A stretch of DNA of 64,000 nt, from assembly GCF_030463535.1 (NCBI RefSeq), contig NC_132898.1, positions 22,178,662 to 22,242,661 of the forward strand, in the 5' to 3' direction. Shown piece by piece: positions 24,862 to 37,040 of this stretch. The translations under genes were made by a program, and so were the position numbers. The notes beneath the pieces are model-generated. The model was not told the origin of the DNA, did no database searches, and was given only the letters and a program-made list of their open reading frames with translations. How positions within the stretch are numbered: the stretch's first letter is position 1; every line of letters begins with the position of its first letter. Source of the DNA: Salminus brasiliensis. Its lineage: Eukaryota > Chordata > Actinopteri > Characiformes > Bryconidae.

Positions 24862-26980
24862 TGTGTGCACTCTACTCCAGTGCCTCTGGCAGTTTAATGT
24901 TTTGTCATTTCTACCTGAAAACACATTAAAGGCAGAGTGTGAGGAATATTCTAGAGCTGTGTTAAAGCAATAGTTCCCCAAGCTCACTGCACCAATTAGT
25001 ATGATGCTAACTGCATGCCTAAATTAGCACACACTCTCCTCAGTAAAGATTAAGTCACAGTAAAGATTAAGTTGGCTTCTTACTCAATTGTCCCTGTTCC
25101 ACCTTAAATAGTGCCTCACTGTAACTATGATTGTGTGTAGCTGCTGCTGCTCCATTGAAGGTGGAACAGAAAACAGTACTAAAGTTTAATACTGTATGAC
25201 TAATCTGGGCTCTCTCAAAACTATCATTTTAATATGCAGTGCTGTGTTTTCATGTACAGCGTGTTTCTCACAAACTTTACAGAATGTAAACAAATGTACA
25301 ACAAAGCAGAACGGCAGTTATCAAAGGGAAATAATCTTGAAACAAAACAACAAACACAAACAAACAAACCCATTGTTCCACAGTGCTGTGTGTTCCTGCT
25401 CAGCACCTTTAACTATGTAAGGGATGGATTATCCACCCAGGACCCGCAGACGCCAGGCAGAGGTTTCGGGTGATCTACACCCCATCTGCACGCTTATCAG
25501 TGCTGCCTGTAAATTAGACCAGTGTATACAAATCTACACTGCACCCGCACTGCCGTCATCTAGTTATATTATTAGTATTTATTTCATTATTAATGTATTT
25601 CTGTTGTCACTGATGCAACTCTGGAATGTGGATCCCCATCAGAATGGTGAGCCGGTAGTAAATAATAATAATGTAATTACGGTATATTAGAGTAAGAGTG
25701 AATGTGAGCTGAACGTGTAAGGGGTCTGGTTTGACACTCAGTTTCCCTCTGGACCCTGGAAGGCATGCTAAGAATGTGTGTGTGTGTGTGAGTGTGTGTG
25801 TCCACACCCTTTATTTAAGTACAGACACAGTACAGAATGATGTGTCCTAGCGTGGGAAAGCCAACACACACACACACACTCCTCCTGTAGCTTGTTCACC
25901 ATCATACTCTCCACCTTCAGTCTGCTTACAGAAGTGTGTGTGTGTAAAGGTCAGTGTGGGTCAGAAGTGAATATTAATTAATTCCTATTATTGATAAGAA
26001 ATATTAATAATAATAATAATAATAATAATCACCATCATACTAATAATAATCATGATTATAATACTGCAGTCCTGGGGTGGAGCTACACACAGCTCTTATT
26101 TCCTTATTTTTCAGCTCTTCTCTAGGTGCACTGAGTTCAAGTTCAGCTTTGGCAGGCTGCCAGAACAGGCCTGGCTAACTGACAGCCAAAATGTTTCCTA
26201 AGTCCCGCCCACCAGAAGCTGAAACCAGCCCACTATGTGTGTCCTAACATCAGAATTTTTTGCAGACTAAATATGTAGAACAATAAACATCCAACAGATC
26301 TTCTCTCAGCCCAGATCTCTCCTAAATCTCTCACTGACCTTCTCAAACACTGTGCTAGAACATTCAGAACATGAGCAGCAGGTTCTAGAGCAGGTTCTGT
26401 GTGTGTGAGTTAGTGTTGGTGTCCGGTGTACAGCAGAGTTCTCCTCTTGTTACACAAACAGCAGCAGCAGCCTGAGGCTTTCTGAATGTGGACCAAAGGG
26501 CAATCCCTCACACAACACAATGTGTGTATGTGTGTGTGTCTGTGTGTGTGTCTGTGTTACTCCACCAATTAGCACTGAAGCTACGAGGCTAGACTCCTGA
26601 CTCCTCCTACATCATGAGCTCCCCCTACAAAGAAGACTCCTCCTACTCCACTATGTTCACCCTTCCCATGATTTTTACTGTTTTTGTCCTTCTGACCCAC
26701 CTGTAGAGCCGGCAGGTGGGGCGGGACTATGGGAGTCCGTCACACTGCTGCTGCTGTTCTCCTCCAGTCCAGCATCAGCGTCCAGCTCAGGCTCTGCCCT
26801 CAGCTCGGGCTCCGCCCCCAACTCTGAGAGAACCTCCTCTAAGCTTTCTTCATCTGGATCTGCCTTTAGGGAGGTGTGGCTACCGCAGGGGGAGGAGCCA
26901 CCATTCTTTAGACAGGCTCCACCCACCAACCCTGTCCCCCTGCTCTTCATCATCAAAACATCAGACTTGGTCGTGTCCAT
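20834..26980 (-). CDS. ppard: Peroxisome proliferator-activated receptor delta (PPAR beta/delta)
   Basis: Seven coding exons on the minus strand: 26701-26980 (ATG), 23511-23656, 23010-23148, 22616-22821, 22007-22213, 21354-21597, 20834-21081 (TGA). Together 1,470 nt, 489 aa, every junction in phase with GT-AG. Residues 1-93 are an acidic A/B region; the DNA-binding domain has zinc-finger cysteines C121, C124, C138, C141 and C158, C162, C172, C175, the EGCKGF P-box and the short three-residue D-box spacing typical of PPARs. The hinge reads [20 protein letters not shown]. The ligand-binding domain runs from about 258 to 489 and ends in the AF-2 helix [10 protein letters not shown]. The C-terminal half ([29 protein letters not shown]) is closest to PPAR delta, not alpha or gamma. 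It acts as an RXR heterodimer on PPRE sites controlled by fatty acids, driving lipid oxidation. It is longer than human PPARD (441 aa), mainly through the A/B region. It lies immediately downstream of def6, as in human. Confidence 0.95.
22320..22610. repeat. Degenerate 'GATTGTGAATG' tandem repeat in ppard
   Basis: 12-24-bp units GTGAATTTGAATGTGATTGT fill the 400-bp intron between ppard coding exons 4 and 5 and run up to the donor of exon 4's partner at 22616. Confidence 0.7.
23180..23505. repeat. GATGATGGTG trinucleotide-rich tract
   Basis: Imperfect (GAT)n/(GGT)n tract filling the intron between the exons for the two ppard zinc fingers. Confidence 0.7.
24200..24530. repeat. Degenerate 'CATTACCATCACC' tract
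   Basis: Imperfect 10-20-bp repeats (CATTACCATCACCA, CCCCATCC) with an internal poly-C and (CA)n run. In ppard intron 1 (coding). Confidence 0.6.
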
Positions 26981-27017
26981 GACGGCACATCCACAGAGTC
27001 AGCGTCAGCGTCAGCAT
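26961..27017 (-). promoter_or_regulatory. Upstream ORF overlapping the ppard start codon
   Basis: The 5' UTR part of the first coding exon (acceptor GTTTGTGTAG, exon starting near 27030) contains an ATG at 27017, out of frame with the main ATG at 26980. It opens an 18-codon ORF that terminates at 26961-26963, 17 bases past the main start. A second in-frame ATG lies inside it. The main ATG has G at -3 and G at +4, a stronger context than the uATG, so leaky scanning is plausible. Confidence 0.5.
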
Positions 27018-27287
27018 GGCCAGCACACGCCTACACAAACCGTAATAATATTAATAATAACATTAACAACAACGTTACTTACAATGTTGATGGTAATAGC
27101 AATGCTTAATGTTAATAACAATAGTAATAACAATGTTAATAATACAATATAAACAAAACCATTAAACATCTAATACTAAACACAACTAACCCATAAAATG
27201 GGGTAAACTGGTCTAGCACCAGCAAACCAGTGTTATAAACATGCTACATACTGGTTTATATTGGGTTTTTTGCAGGTTAAGGAAGAG

Positions 27288-27337
<50 letters not shown>

Positions 27338-28276
27338 TGGAAAAAGAAGAGAGAGAGGAAGCAGTTGAAATAATACAGCTGGAGGACATTCAGCAGCAGT
27401 GTGTGTGAGTATGTGTGTGTGTGTGTGGGTGTGTGTGTGTAGAAGTTCAAAGAAGTTGTGTGTACAAGTTCACTGGCAATAGAGGGCTGTGTGTGTTAAA
27501 ATCATTTATTTTTTTACTTATTAATAACTTGCTTAATTTCATTAGTGAACAAAGTCTGACACATTTTGAGTTTCAGTTCACTAACTTAAATTTGAGATAT
27601 TCAAACCAGATTATTAATATTTGTATACAATCACCCCACACCTTTCTGCTTCCAGTGAGAACATAACCTGAGTTTCAGCTCCGACAGTTTCTGAACAATA
27701 CAGCTGAAAACAGAGAAACAGCTTTCCCCATAAGCTGGGTTAACTGTGGGGTGAGGGGGGTGGGGTGCTGTAACGGTCAGTAAACTGTCTGGTAAATCCA
27801 AACAAACACTATTAATTCAAATAAATTCTATACTGTTTAAAGACCAGCTTTCCAACCTAACCACATTAAAACATATATGTCCAAATAAACGTGATCAGGG
27901 AAAAGAGGCTGCTGTGTGAAACACTGTACTGTATTTTACACCATAAAGTAGAACAGCATATATATCTGCCCCATCAAACTCAACTCAATCAGGGTGTAAA
28001 AAATGCTATCGGCTGAATGCTTTGCGGCGTAGTTTGCAGAGTGAACGGTATGCAAACAGAACACATCTCACGAACACAGATGGTCTTCACAGCTGGCAGT
28101 AAAGGGTCACTCACAGAAACGTGCCGGCGATCCTCAGGGCTCCGTTCTGGGCCCACTGTTTTTCTCCCCACACAGTAAAACCACAGGGTTCTGAGATCAA
28201 TCCAGCAGATTCTTTTACCACCACTCCAAGAGAAAAATAAAACTACACAATATTAATCATGAAAGCTTACAAGCAT

Positions 28277-28759
28277 CAGCCATAACATTAAAACCATCTG
28301 CCTAATAGTGAGTAGGTCCCCCTCGTGCCTCCAAAACAGCTCTGACCCATTGAGGCATGGATATCTTACTTCTGAAAGCAAACTGGTTTATCTGGCACCA
28401 ATATGTTAGCAGCAGATCCTTTAAGTCCTGTAAATTTAGAGGTAGGACCTCCTTGAACATCCGTGAGATTTGGGTGCCCACGACCCTGTCACCGGTCCAC
28501 CGGTTGTCCATCCTTGGAGCACATTTGGTAGATACTAACCACTGCATACTGGGAACACCCTAAAAGACCTGCCTGATGTTTTAGAAATATTCTGACCCGG
28601 TCGTCTAGCCACCACAGTTTGGTTCTAGGCAAAGTGGCACATCACTTTCAAGAACTGACCGTTTGTTGTGTAATATCTCCCACCCCTTGGCAAGGGCCAC
28701 AGGAATCAGATCATCAATGTTATTCACCTCAGCTGGCACTGGTTTTAATGTTATGGCTG
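28277..28759 (+). mobile_element. MITE family A, complete copy
   Basis: A 483-bp element with perfect 20-bp terminal inverted repeats CAGCCATAACATTAAAACCA. It carries no ORF of transposase type, so it is non-autonomous. It lies in the long 5' intron of ppard. The superfamily cannot be told from the ends alone. Confidence 0.8.
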
Positions 28760-28900
28760 ACCAATGTATACCCCACCAACTAGCATGGTGCTAACTCATT
28801 ACACACTCTCCTCAACCCGTGTGGAGGTGTTCAGTATTTTTTAGTGCTTTCTGACACTGTCTGGCTCACTGTTATCTAGAACATGGACATGGTTATCTAG
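28760..28900 (+). repeat. Dispersed repeat E, tail copy
   Basis: CCCACCAACTAGCATGGTGC, CACACTCTCCTCAACCCGTG / TGGAGGTGTTCAG and TGTTATCTAGAACATGGAC follow directly on the end of MITE A. Confidence 0.6.
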
Positions 28901-29013
28901 GACATGAAGTCAGGACAGAACTGAACACAGCGGCCTGAACTGTATTCATGCTTTAGTTCAGGTCTTTCTGTACAGCTCTGACTGGGTGTGATCTGAGTGG
29001 CTTAGTTTCTCAA

Positions 29014-29048
<35 letters not shown>

Positions 29049-29499
29049 GTCACCTGGTGTGAGACACTCTGTGTCTCACCCCCCCACACAGAGGTCTAAA
29101 ACTGAGTTCTCAGATTCTACGCAGGCCTATTACACATGTTCAACTTGAACAGTTCAGTGTTCTACATCCTGCTGCATCAGCAGAGTCCACTTAGTTACCA
29201 TCACTTCAGTATGCAGAACAGAAAACACTCCTGAGCTGAGCATTTACCGGATTGATCTCTGACCCCAGATTTAATCAATTAGCCAAGACATGTTGTGGTA
29301 TCTGACATACCAAGTTTACAATTGGATATGTTAAGCTAACCTTGCTAACAAACACTAGACTGTCCGAAAAATGTTTGTCTCTCAAGTGATTGACTATACT
29401 TTAGTCTATAAACACAAACATTGTCTCCACAGAAATGAACGTTTGAGTAACCGGAACCACTTTCACCCCAGCACAACACTGCAGTTTAAAGGGGAAGTC

Positions 29500-29770
29500 A
29501 ACCAATTTTCCCAGAGTAATAAAAAATATATATGTGAAGATGTGAACAAAGTCTATCAGGGTGGGTTTGGTGTGAAACACTCCGATCTAGAAAAACATAC
29601 CCATTCAGAATTGTTCACAGTGGTGGTAAATGGAACCAGATGTCTGAAGCTCTAAGAGCTCCCTCACAGAAAGTTATTACAACAAATTGTTATGAATACA
29701 CTCTCAGATGCCTGAGACACTATTACCAGTTCTGACGAGATTTTGGGTCTAAAATATAAACATTCTTAAC
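29500..29770 (+). repeat. Dispersed repeat F, copy 1
   Basis: Contains GGTGGGTTTGGTGTGAAAC, AATGGAACCAGATGTCTGAAG, CTCACAGAAAGTTATTAC and GATTTTGGGTCTAAAAT. The same modules, in order, are found inverted at 39600-39790. Confidence 0.65.
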
Positions 29771-30254
29771 TCACATATCATTAAAAAAGGTGGAGGGGTC
29801 CATGCAGGATGTCCCAGAGGAAAACCTATTAGTTCAGATTTGCCACTATTTTACCATCATCAACATTTCATATAAACTCAGAAGACATGTATAGGTCCAC
29901 TGGTAGAATTCAGCCAGTAACTAAAATGGCTATATTTGTGTTGTAGTCACGATGACCGATCAAGTTTCATTCACCAGCACTGTGAGGAAATCTGAGTTTC
30001 TTTACAATAAGGCACAATTTCTATTTCCCACTCTGAAAGGGCTTGTTAACAATTTAGGTCTATTTTCTTCTTGGTTTTGAGAATGGAGGTGGTGTGTTTG
30101 AGGAGTGCCTGACAGAGTTCACTCAGGTAAAGCTTCACTAATCTGCAGCTTTACTCCAAACACACTAAAGAGTGTTCATTCATTTCTGCATTAAACACAG
30201 GCAGATTAGCCTGCAGTTAGCCTAATCTACAGCGAAGGAATGCAGTGAATCGCT

Positions 30255-30286
<32 letters not shown>

Positions 30287-30349
30287 GCATGGCATGGCAT
30301 GTGAGAGCATGGTCAGCGGTGTAACCCTGTTACAAAGAAAATAATAATA

Positions 30350-30510
30350 ACAGCCATATTTACCCATGTTACAGCCATATATACCCACATTAAGGCCATA
30401 TATAACCACATTACAACCATATACACAAATGTTAAGACAATACAGTTATATATACCCAGATTAAGGCCATATATAACCAAATTACTGCCAATTATATCAA
30501 CATTACAATC
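30350..30510. repeat. Degenerate 'ATATACCCACATTAC' minisatellite
   Basis: About six ~28-bp units such as GCCATATATACCCACATTAA, followed closely by a (TA)n run at 30521-30564. Confidence 0.6.
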
Positions 30511-30524
30511 TCTTATGAAACTAG

Positions 30525-30564
<40 letters not shown>

Positions 30565-30959
30565 AGTGAGGCTGCAGTGTGAGGGAAGTAAAGTACAGAG
30601 TGTTTTAAAGCTCTTTTCTACATCAGCGGAATTTTCTTTCTTCCACACTGAGCGACCACAGACGACCACAATGACTAATGAGCGAGAGGCAGGATTGAAA
30701 ATGCTGAAGTTACACTGGAAAGGTCTGCTAAGTTAGAGGTACTGCAGGAACAACGTTTCCATGACAACCCCCACAGCTCCCCAAACCGCAAATATCAGTA
30801 AAGATCATTAAAGATCAGTAAAGATCACCCTTGGTCACGCTCACTGCGACACCCACTGCGAAAGGGTCTGATGTGGGTTTTCTCTGATCAGAAATGCTGG
30901 TTCAGAATGAGTCAGACTAAACTCACAGAACGGTCTACCAGCTTTCACATACTCAACCA

Positions 30960-31430
30960 TTCAAAGCAGTAATTCATCGTGGATACTGAATAATTCATAG
31001 TAGATTTTAAATAATTCACCAAGTCGATACTGAATAATTTAAAGTGAAAACAAAATAATTGATTGTGGATACCAAAAATGTCTTAATGGATGCTGAATAA
31101 TTCATACTGGCCACTGATTAATTCAAAGTGGATCCTAAATAATTCATAGTGAATGCTGAATAATTGATACCGGCCACTGAATAATTAATAGTGAATACTA
31201 AGAAATTATTGTGGATCCTAAATAATTCCTAATAGATATCAAATACTTCATAGTGGATGCTGAATAAAACATAGTGGATACTCAATAAACTAGAGTGGAT
31301 ACTTAATAATTCAAAGTGAACACAGAGTAATTGATAGTAGATACTGATAATTCCATAGCAGATGCTGAAAAATTCATAGGCGATACTGAATAATTAATAC
31401 TAATTAAATCATAGTGCATACTGAATAATT
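30960..31430 (-). repeat. Degenerate 21-bp tandem repeat related to the 42-bp array
   Basis: About 20 diverged units of ATACTGAATAATTCATAGTGG. This is the reverse complement of the ACTATGAATTATTCAGTATCT half unit in the 37-kb array. It lies in the ppard 5' intron region, 6 kb from the intact array. Confidence 0.8.
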
Positions 31431-32269
31431 TACAGTAGCTCTAATTGCTGTAGATAAGATTGGTGAGTGTGATTTGCTCATCACTTCTAAAGATCATCTG
31501 AAATCATGATTCAGCTAATTGGTATCAGTGCTGACAGATGTGATGTAATCTAGACTAAGCAGCTCTGAGTGTCTGTAACTCTACCCTCTGCACAGAAACA
31601 GCACCAACACCAACCAACATCACAAACAAATGCGCTATGTGTTTTATTTCATTTTACCATTAATAACAAAAGATACTAATGGAGGCTCCAGTGCTAACTG
31701 TTAGGAAATAAGCTTCCATTGAGTGTCAGCTACATTTGCATTGTAGCTCCAGTGATAAGTGTCTCTGAAACTTGTTTACTTCTTGCACCAATCCGACAGA
31801 AAAGGATAGCCAAAGAGCGAAAGACAGACAGAGAGGAGAGAGAGGGGCGGGAGAGAGGGACATTAGCCAGTAAAAGCAGTGGTTAGGTCAGTATGGTAAT
31901 GATTTGTCTCATTCGGGAGTGTGTTTGTGTGTTCACTGCTGATATAGCTGGACTGAGGGTGACAGACGGGTTGCGCAACACAGAGAGCTACTTTGGAGGA
32001 AGGAAGGAAACCCCCCCTTACACACACACACACACACAGTGTTAGCCATGTAAAGCTGAAACAGATGAATCAGTGCAGACAGGTCTGATTGGCTAATCAC
32101 TGATGTCATCACTCAATGAATCAGGTGATGAACAGTCAGTGTGCTGAATCTGCTGACCTGAAACAAGACAGCGTTCAGAGCCGGACTGAGGAGCCGGACT
32201 TCCTCTTTATACCCTTTTACTCAACAGATCTGAACACCTCAACCATGGTACAGACACACCATCATTCAC

Positions 32270-32750
32270 TTACACAGCGTAACCATGGAAACGGGTGTAG
32301 AGTACATACAGAAAAGGTGTAGAGTAACCATCGAAACAGGTGTAAAGTAGCCATGTCAATGAATGTAGAGTAACCACGGAAATTAGTGTAGCGCAACCGT
32401 GAAAAAGAGTGTACAGTGACCAGTATTTACAGTATTTGTGGAAATGAGTGTAGCGTAACCATGAAAATAGAAGTAGAGTAACAATAGAACTGGGTGTAAG
32501 GTAACCATGGAAATGGGAGAAGACTAAACATAGAAACGGGTGTAAGGTAACCATGAAAATTGGAGTAACCATAGAAATGGGTGCAGTGTCATTATGGGAA
32601 CAGGTGTAAAATAGCCATGTACATGGGTGAAATGGGTGGAGAGTATCCATGGGAATTAGTGTATTGTGACTATGGCAATGGTTGCAAAGTAACCATGGGA
32701 ACAGGAGTAGAGTAACCATGGAAATGGGGATAGAGTAACCGTTGAAATTC
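32270..32750. repeat. Degenerate ~28-bp tandem repeat
   Basis: About 17 units of GAGTAACCATGGAAATGGGT / GTA in the ppard 5' intron region. The ACCATGGNAAC core is also found in the 11990-12450 and 16200-16548 arrays. Confidence 0.7.
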
Positions 32751-33932
32751 CTTTGGCCAAAACAACCCAATCACCTAGTCAGACTTCAGCACACCCGATC
32801 ACTCCCGCTGGTCAGCCCCACAGCTCTGTAGGAACTCTGCCGTAACCGAGTTCATCTGTATCGTCTTATTTGACACAAACATTCCCTTCGGCCTTGGAGT
32901 GAAGCGGCTCTGGGAGCGGGACTGTTAACACAGCGGTCAGTCTGAGTGACCCCGAGAGGAGGAGGAGGAACAAAAACAGTTTAAAGTCCAGGCTGAACTG
33001 GACTATTTATACAGAGTTAAAGAAGTAGAGTTTCTGTTTATGCTCCGTTTCTCCAGACACCAAATTTCTTTTACAGACCTGCGTTTTCCATATTTCATTT
33101 GGGAATCATGAATTCCATGTTGAATTGAATTCCCATCAAGCTGCCTGAGGGTGCCGAGGCTGACTGCAGAAGCTCACGTCAAATCTGCTTTCCCCTCAGT
33201 GTGTTTATCACACACAGCTCACAGTTTTCCAGAATCATATTAGACAGCCTGGTGTATTTTCACTTCTGATGAGGTGATTTTGTCTATCAGTGTTTCCTTT
33301 TTTATTACTTTATTACTTTATTACTGGCTTTGTTTTTTGATCTCTCCACCTGGCCTTTCTGCACCACTGCAGAGGGACAGAGTCCCTCAGGGACAGCGTT
33401 CCTTCTGCCTCCTCGCTCACCTGTCCGTTCACCCCACCCGCTGCTGCTGGATGACTGGCGGATAACTGCAGGATGTTTTCACACTATATTACATTTAAAA
33501 TAGTTTATTATAACAATAAATAACAAACAGGAAACTTAAACATAAATATAAATATGCAAATGTAACAAAAATGTTTTAATTCAATCATTTTTGATTAGCA
33601 CTGAACTCTCAGCCAGTTCTTAGTATGTTAATAGTATGTTATAGGTCACAGTGACAGTTTTACATTTTATAGAAAATGTCCCTGAAATAAATAAATGTAT
33701 TTATTGATTTCTATTTTAAAAAGAATAAAATGTATTTACACTAATTTAATGATTTTTTTTTCTAATATTTATTTAATTATTTAATTCTTGATTTATGTCC
33801 GGCTGAGTTTGTGTGTGTATGTCTGCGTCTCTAAAAGAGAGATGAATGACTGTTTAACGGACACAGTTAAATCAAAACTACAGTATATCATAAACTACAG
33901 CACTAACCGCTTCCTCTCTCTGCCCCTCTGTG

Positions 33933-33936
<4 letters not shown>

Positions 33937-33985
<49 letters not shown>
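33937..33985. repeat. (CT)n microsatellite
   Basis: Uninterrupted CT run. Comparable CT/GA runs are at 8554-8593, 10799-10837, 27290-27334, 36221-36289, 47809-47852 and 63936-63985. Confidence 0.95.
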
Positions 33986-33988
<3 letters not shown>

Positions 33989-34124
33989 CTGACTCTTATT
34001 CTGTTTTTCATCAACTCTGCTTCTGCTTACAGTGTAGAACACCAGTGCCCTTGGGGAGGACACTGAGATTTGTGTATGTGTGTGTATATATATATAGAAT
34101 ACATGTCATATCAGAATATCACCT

Positions 34125-34902
34125 TAAAGACCACTTACCTAATAAGGGGAATAACCACCCTTGGCTCGGCTGACACTAGCAACATACGCTGTGGTATGGG
34201 CTGTATTAGGTGATGAAAGGTTTTTAGAGGTTAATTGCTCCACAGTGGTGCGTTACTCTGTACCAGTCGTTGGAGTTGTCGTTCCCATCTGGAATCAATG
34301 GCCTGTGTGGCACCACTGTTGCTATTGGGAGACACTAAATGTGCGAGAAGTCCATTCTTCACACCATCACTATGGAGGCCCTAAAACATCCCAAGTTATT
34401 GGATTCCTAGATGCTACCACCCTTCCCCACTGTCACAGTCGTATCAGAGCATTATGACCATCCCTGGTTTGGAATGAGCTCTGCCTGGGACGGCACAGAT
34501 GCCACGGGACAGGGTTTACTGCATGTATAAATACGCTAATGTTAATATACTATCATCATGGGCAAAGGACCAGGTTTGACTCATGTCCAAAAGGCTTGAT
34601 ACTAGCCTTGGCAAAGGGTGGTAGCATCTCGGAAGCTGCTAACATGAGATGATCTGTAGCCGCTGTAGTGAAGGTGTACCGAGAAGTCCACATTCTCGTA
34701 CATTGTGGGCCCCAATGGCATATCAGTGGTGTCCCACGAGCCATTGATGCCATAGGGGAACAGCGACGCGATGCACCACTGTGGACCAGTTAACCTCTAT
34801 AATGAACATCTCCAGAAACCTAATGCAGCCCATGCCACAACGTCTCGCTAGTGTCAAGACCAAGGATGATTATTTCCACTATTAGGCAGGTGGTCATAAT
34901 AT
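34125..34902. mobile_element. MITE family B, complete copy
   Basis: Inverted ends of about 40 bp: GACCACTTACCTAATAAGGG...CCACCCTTGG at 34129 onward and CCAAGGATGATTATTTCC...GCAGGTGGTC at 34859-34895. The inside is partly self-complementary (TACTAT...GCATATCAGTGG). No transposase frame. It lies in the ppard 5' intron region. Confidence 0.7.
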
Positions 34903-34965
34903 GCTGATGAGATTATTCTGCCTGCTGTATTAATACGCATACAGGAAAACAGCTTGACCAGGTCA

Positions 34966-35560
34966 TTTCAAATAACCGAGCAGGTATTATTTGGGTGGAG
35001 GGTCATTCTTAGCACTGCAGTGACACTGACATGGTGGTGGTGTGTTACTGTGTGTTGCGCTGGTGCGAACTGACCAGACACAGTAGTGCTGCTGGAGTTT
35101 TTAAACGCCTCAGTGTCACTGCGAACAGTCCACCACCCAGAAATATCTAGCCAACAGCGTCCTGTGTGCAGCATCCTGTGACCACTGATGAAGGACTAGA
35201 GGATGACCGACACAAACTGTGCAGAAACAGATGAGCTTCTTTCTCTGACTTACATCTACAAGTTGGACCAACTAGGTCAGAGTGTCTAGTAGAGTGGACA
35301 GTGAGTGGACACAGTGTTTAAAAACTCCAGCAGCATTGCTGTATCTGATCCACTCGTACCACCAGCACAACACACACTACTAACACACCACCACCATGTC
35401 AGTGTTGCTGCAGTGCTGAGAATGTCCCACCACCCAAATAACCGCTGCTCTGTGGTGGTCCTGTGGGGTCCTGACCACAGAAGAACGGAGTGAAAGGCTA
35501 ACAACGAATGCAGAGACATAGATGGACGACAGTCTGTAATTATAGAACTACAAAGTGCTC
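34966..35560. mobile_element. Foldback-like element C
   Basis: The left arm (34973-35130: TTATTTGGGTGG, GCACTGCAGTGACACTGAC, ATGGTGGTGGTGTG, TGCTGCTGGAGTTTTTAAA) recurs inverted at 35310-35455 (TTTAAAAACTCCAGCAGCA, CACCACCACCATGTCAGTG, GCAGTGCTGAGAATG, CCACCCAAATAA). The arms are about 150 bp and separated by 180 bp. The family is widespread in fish to my knowledge. It abuts element B, so the two form a compound insertion. Confidence 0.7.
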
Positions 35561-35975
35561 CTACACCCAACAGTTTAAAGACCATCTGCTTTGCTACTCC
35601 CTCTCAGAGACAGCCAATCAAAAACAACAACACCACCAACACCACTTCACTCCCCACCCGGCCGCCAGCATGGCTGACCAGTACTGTAAATAGCTGTTAG
35701 AGCTGGATGGTCGGGGGTCTTCGAGGGTCTCTAGGAGAGAGAGAACGTGAGCAGAAGAAGGTCAGCTGGAGGAGCTATAGAGGCTCAAACTCCACATTCC
35801 AGCTCTATTCTCCAGAGACTCCAACCCCTCTAAACTGAACTGAGGAGAACACGCACACGCACACACACACTCTCTCTCACACACTTCTGACTAAGCAGAA
35901 GAGGGTAAACAGGCGGTGTGTGAGAGTGTATGAGTGCGCAAGAGTGTGTTACAAGAGAACAGTGGAAGAACTTAC

Positions 35976-36219
35976 CTGCTGTACTGATCGGAGCTCGGTC
36001 AGGCTGGACAGTGGTCAGTCTCTCTCTCTCTCTCTCTCCCCGCGAACAGAAGTCCAGCAGATCCTCAGGTTGGAATCAGAAGGAAAACTGTTCTTCCCGA
36101 AATCCCACGTTTCCTCTTTCCTTCTGTAATCCTTTTGGTCCCCTTCCTCTCCTCTCTCAACACGAGCATGTCCTCCTGCACTTCTCTACACTCCCTCCAT
36201 TCTTCCTACACCCCCCTCC

Positions 36220-36292
<73 letters not shown>

Positions 36293-36347
36293 TCGTTTAA
36301 CTCCGCTAATCCACTACTGTCAGTAATCCAGCCCCACTGCGCATGCG

Positions 36348-36402
<55 letters not shown>

Positions 36403-36450
36403 GCGCGCGCAGCGTCAATGTGGCGTCAGCGCTGTGACGTCACTACCGAG
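35976..36450 (-). promoter_or_regulatory. ppard: Probable ppard promoter and first non-coding exon
   Basis: On the minus strand CAGTACAGCAG|GTAAGTTC is an excellent donor, with the exon ending at 35976, 9 kb upstream of the coding start. Just upstream are CpG-rich DNA, a perfect CRE TGACGTCA at 36435-36442, and an exact NRF-1 consensus TGCGCATGCGCG at 36338-36349, inside a 74-bp alternating purine-pyrimidine tract (36338-36411: GC, then CA, then GC). A long CT tract at 36221-36289 lies between these and the donor. Assigning this to ppard rests on strand and position; there is no other leftward gene between here and ppard. Confidence 0.55.
36221..36289. repeat. (CT)n tract in the ppard promoter region
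   Basis: CT run with two TCGCTC interruptions, 50 bp from the (GC)(CA)(GC) tract. A polypurine-polypyrimidine mirror tract of this length can form triplex DNA. Confidence 0.9.
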
Positions 36451-37040
36451 TCAACGAGCCGTTCGCTTCATTTTTATGTTAAAAATGTAAATAATACAAC
36501 TCTTTACCTCTTGCTTATTTAAGACATTAAAATAATTATAATAATTATTACTTAATATAATAATTATAATAAGTATAATGATAATTATTATTATTACGTG
36601 TATTTTAAAATATAATAATTACTATTATTTTATTACAATCACAAACAGCTCGTTTGTTGCTTCACATAAAGCTAAAGTAACCGGTTTATTTATTAGTATT
36701 ACTGCTACATTAACTACATTAACCACCGTCTTCAGGTTTAGATTTAGACACACACACACACACACACACATTAATATATGTATATATGTATATATATCTC
36801 CACTATAAACTATACATTATACACCATGCATTATTCAGTAACTACTATGAAGTATTCTGCGTCTACTACAAATGTTCAATATCCACTATAAGTTATTTAG
36901 TATCTACAATTAATTATTCAGTAGCAAGTAAGCATTATTCAGTATCCACTATGAATTATTCAGTATTTACTATAAATTATTCCGTAACTACTACAAATTA
37001 TTCTGTATCCACAATTAATTATTTAGTATTTACTGTGTAT

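Noticed and set aside
32270-32770. 166-codon minus-strand open frame rich in HFHGY and FHGYST
   Set aside because: It is the translation of the degenerate GTAACCATGGAAATGGG tandem repeat.
35930-36490. 186-codon open frame across the ppard promoter (LSLSLS, THTHTH)
   Set aside because: Caused by CT and CA simple repeats; no splice or start context and it lies on the opposite strand to the presumed promoter.
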